Position numbers and translations under genes: made by a program
Shown: positions 61,721 through 64,000 of the stretch, one piece after another
Position numbering within the stretch: position 1 is the stretch's first letter
Layout: every line of letters begins with the position of its first letter
The notes under the pieces: generated by a model
Seen by the model: only the letters and a program-made list of their open reading frames with translations
Told to the model about the DNA's origin: nothing
Databases searched by the model: none
Source: Diplonema papillatum
Lineage: Eukaryota; Euglenozoa; Diplonemea; Diplonemida; Diplonemidae
Direction of reading: 5' to 3'
Length of the DNA: 64,000 bases
Assembly: GCA_030068145.1 (NCBI GenBank)
Contig: JAPJBO010000218.1
Location: forward strand, 1 to 64,000

Positions 61721-64000
61721 ATGTATCCGGTGTGGTGGTCTTCTTGTGTCACAAACGTCTCACGCACACGAACGCGCCGACGCCATCTTGAGGCTTTGTT
61801 TTGGGGGGCATACCTCCCTTCGCCGCCTTTTTGATATTTTAGTTCAGCTGGGTGCCCCCGAACTGTGTTGTACCACTGACCAACGGCGCATTGCTGCATG
61901 GTACACTACGCACGACACGGACACATCACGTGACATACCGTGCGCATCATGTGACACACTGTGACGCGCCACGTGACTGCAGTACTGGAACCCGTACTGG
62001 AACGTGGCAGGTTGGTGATGAGCAAATGAGTTGGTCAATATATTTTAGCGCGTTCACCTTGCACATGCGTCGCTCAGCCTGCGAGATCACACGCTTTCGG
62101 TCTTCCGGATCCGGTCCCGCGTCCCTTCATGCCTTTCCGCGTCTTCCGGCGGCCGCACGGTCCCCTGCCTGGTGGCCTCCACCACCTGCTTCGCTGGGGA
62201 AAAAAAGAAAATTGGGAATTTAATGCCAGCTAATTTCGTGCAAAGCGCCGGCAGAGGACGAAATCCACCGAACAGGACACGTTTTCACATTTCTTCCCAC
62301 CCGCCCGCCCCAGAAAATAGACTGTGTAGCCCACTAGGTGAGTTCCTTCTCGGCCAACGAGTCGCGAGGTAATTGGGTACTTCCGGCACACGTCCCCAGC
62401 GGCGTGTTATTCGAGCGCCTGCAACGTCTTCTGAGGGTACGGGTTCGGAGAGAACCCGGACGGCTGGACGGGGAGCGGGGGGACGGGCAGCAGTGGACAC
62501 TGAAGCGCTCCCTCCAACAACCGAGGGAGCGAGATGTGCACCTCGCTCCCTCCGTGCGCGATGTAGATACCCCGCGAACGTCTCCTGTCGTCGGAGACGG
62601 CGGACGCCCTTGCTCTCGGACCACACCTGTAAATCACGGTGCTTGACTTGACCTGTACGTCCTCTTGGCCTTCTGGTCGTGGCTCAGTACAGGTAGTTTG
62701 GCCGATTTTGGGCGGTAGGCGCGTAGTCGTGTCGGGCCCTGCGCTCCTGGGGGCCTCCAGCAGCGATAAGGACAAGGAAGGGTGTCCAAGACACAGGGCA
62801 CGTGATGCAGATGCCTACAATGAGGGGATCTGGCCCCCGCCCCGTTGCATGAGTGGCAGCGTTCTGCCTAAGCATTGAACTAACCTGCGCCGCCCGGAGG
62901 CTCCCGAAGGTGCTCCGGGCGAGGTCAGGCGCTGTCCGGTCGTGGTCTTCGCTGCTGAAAGGTGTGGCCGGCGCCTGCTTTGCACGTATACTTCTTTCAG
63001 GGAGGCCCTTGACACTGCGGAGAAGCCAGGGGTCCTGTCGTGGCTCAACGGAAGCCGCTCCTCGGGGAGTAGAGTGGCCTTCGTCAGCCGCGCCAGGATA
63101 GGGGCTGCTGTTTCCTCCTCAAGGCGGATGAATGGCGCGGTCGGCCAGCAAACGCAAGCTTGCTCGCCGCCAGCTGAGCTCCGTCTGTTAGACTCACAGC
63201 CACGGTTGCGCACCTGTCGCCTCCGTCGCTTAGTCAGTCCCGCACAGGCCGCCCCTTCCTTTTGTGACCTACAGGCAGGGATTTAGAGCCGCAAATATTA
63301 ATAGTATTCTCGGCTGTTCCAGGCAACTTCCGTACAGATCACAGGTCGTCTCAATCGTGTTCTTCCCACGCATCTTGGACCAAGCACTTGTGATACCATC
63401 GATCGTCCCAGTGAATACTTCATAGACGTAGGAATCGGCGTTTGGAAAAAAACTCGGACCACCGTCCTGTCTCCTGTGCCCCTGTGTGATAAGCCGCAAG
63501 CTTTGGAGTCATGAAAGTACCACGGATGTGGACGATATTGTGGTCCCAGGTGGTATCGCACGCCATCAAAACGTAGCTCATCGCGGCAATGATGTGCTGT
63601 TGTAATACCTTCGTTGATTGGCGGTTGCCATGCCGTAATGAAAAAGGTCAGACCCAGGCAGGTTCTTCTCCGATTGGCCGACGTGACTGAAGTCAGCTTT
63701 GTCTTCAGATTTCACACCACCTGTTTTGAATGCTTGCTTGAGGAGGGGCCCAGGTGCCATCAGCAAGCATGGGGAGTCGAGAATTTTGGCACACTTGTAC
63801 CAGTAATCGCTGGTTGAGCAGAAGCCGAAGGTAGCTTCCTCCGGCGCGACGCGTGCGTGTTTTCGGCGCTCGAGCAGCTGTTGGCTCTCCAAGAGAGCGG
63901 CAAAGATGCCGGGAGCAACCCGTTGGCAAGCATCGGGCATGCCCTCTGCCGCGTGGGAGCGGGTGTCTGACACGCTGCGGCGCGCCGACGAAGCGCCGGG
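61721..64000. other. Right end of window: no gene recognised
   Basis: A perfect hairpin-capable sequence, GAGGGAGCGAG...CTCGCTCCCTC, lies at about 62523-62550. GTTTTCACATTTCTTC at about 62280 is the terminal sequence of R2. The minus strand from 63973 to 63260 has open stretches in alternating frames (for example FGFCSTSDYWYKCAKIL at about 63815), which may be a decayed gene, but no family was recognised. Confidence 0.35.

Noticed and set aside
63260-63973. Protein-coding gene on the minus strand
   Set aside because: Open stretches shift frame repeatedly and no family was recognised, so it is described as uninterpreted sequence only.

Overview
This window is nuclear DNA from a eukaryote. GC-rich coding exons with GT/AG splice sites sit in introns and spacers crowded with transposable elements, simple repeats, minisatellites and small dispersed repeats. 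Two housekeeping genes common to most eukaryotes are recognisable: the autophagy protease ATG4 and a clustered-mitochondria (CLU) family protein. A unicellular or algal lineage seems plausible from the GC-rich exons and repeat load, but I cannot name the species. There are no bacterial operons and no CRISPR.

Layout. 1-7430: a near-complete two-ORF non-LTR retrotransposon on the minus strand, bounded by (CA/TG)n tracts. Its second protein carries OTU protease, APE endonuclease, RT and RNase H domains. 8140-8614 and 21173-21586: two exons of ATG4 separated by a 12.56-kb intron. That intron holds a decayed RT element (8746-10960), a pogo-like transposase remnant (11917-12437), a hAT-type element with perfect 8-bp target duplications (13120-14252), and a chain of related CAGGG...CCCTG elements (16122-21139), one carrying an inserted RT/RNase H retroelement. 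23-28 kb: palindromic repeats, a 192-bp (AC)n tract, and a 5'-truncated second copy of the first retrotransposon family. 28.7-31.8 kb: a BED-finger non-autonomous DNA element abutting an apparently intact TIR transposon that encodes a 678-aa transposase. 33.4-38.7 kb: two head-to-head SINE-like units, copies of a dispersed repeat, and diverged fragments of 18S and 28S rRNA.

39382-44028: a long intronless gene for a 1548-aa WW-WW-PH-PH-PDZ-like protein, the best intact host gene here. 44-52 kb: repeats, a retroelement remnant, a fragment of the 18S 5' end, a tRNA-like unit between 36-bp direct repeats, and a roughly 890-bp minisatellite. 52616-58285: three phase-compatible exons of a CLU-family protein. 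Its first intron contains a retroelement copy and a piece of 18S rRNA; its second contains a MITE. 58.6-64 kb: a duplicated scrap of the CLU exon, a hAT transposase remnant, a third retroelement family member, and sequence I could not interpret.

Three retrotransposon families share a domain ending in an ELAxDFEL-type motif and Cys/His-rich C-termini, and two of them end in the same residues, SAVT. The first family always lies against (CA)n tracts, which suggests microsatellite-targeted insertion. The hAT-like elements use targets containing GTAAAC. These two insertion preferences, together with the scattered rRNA fragments, are the most interesting signals in the window.
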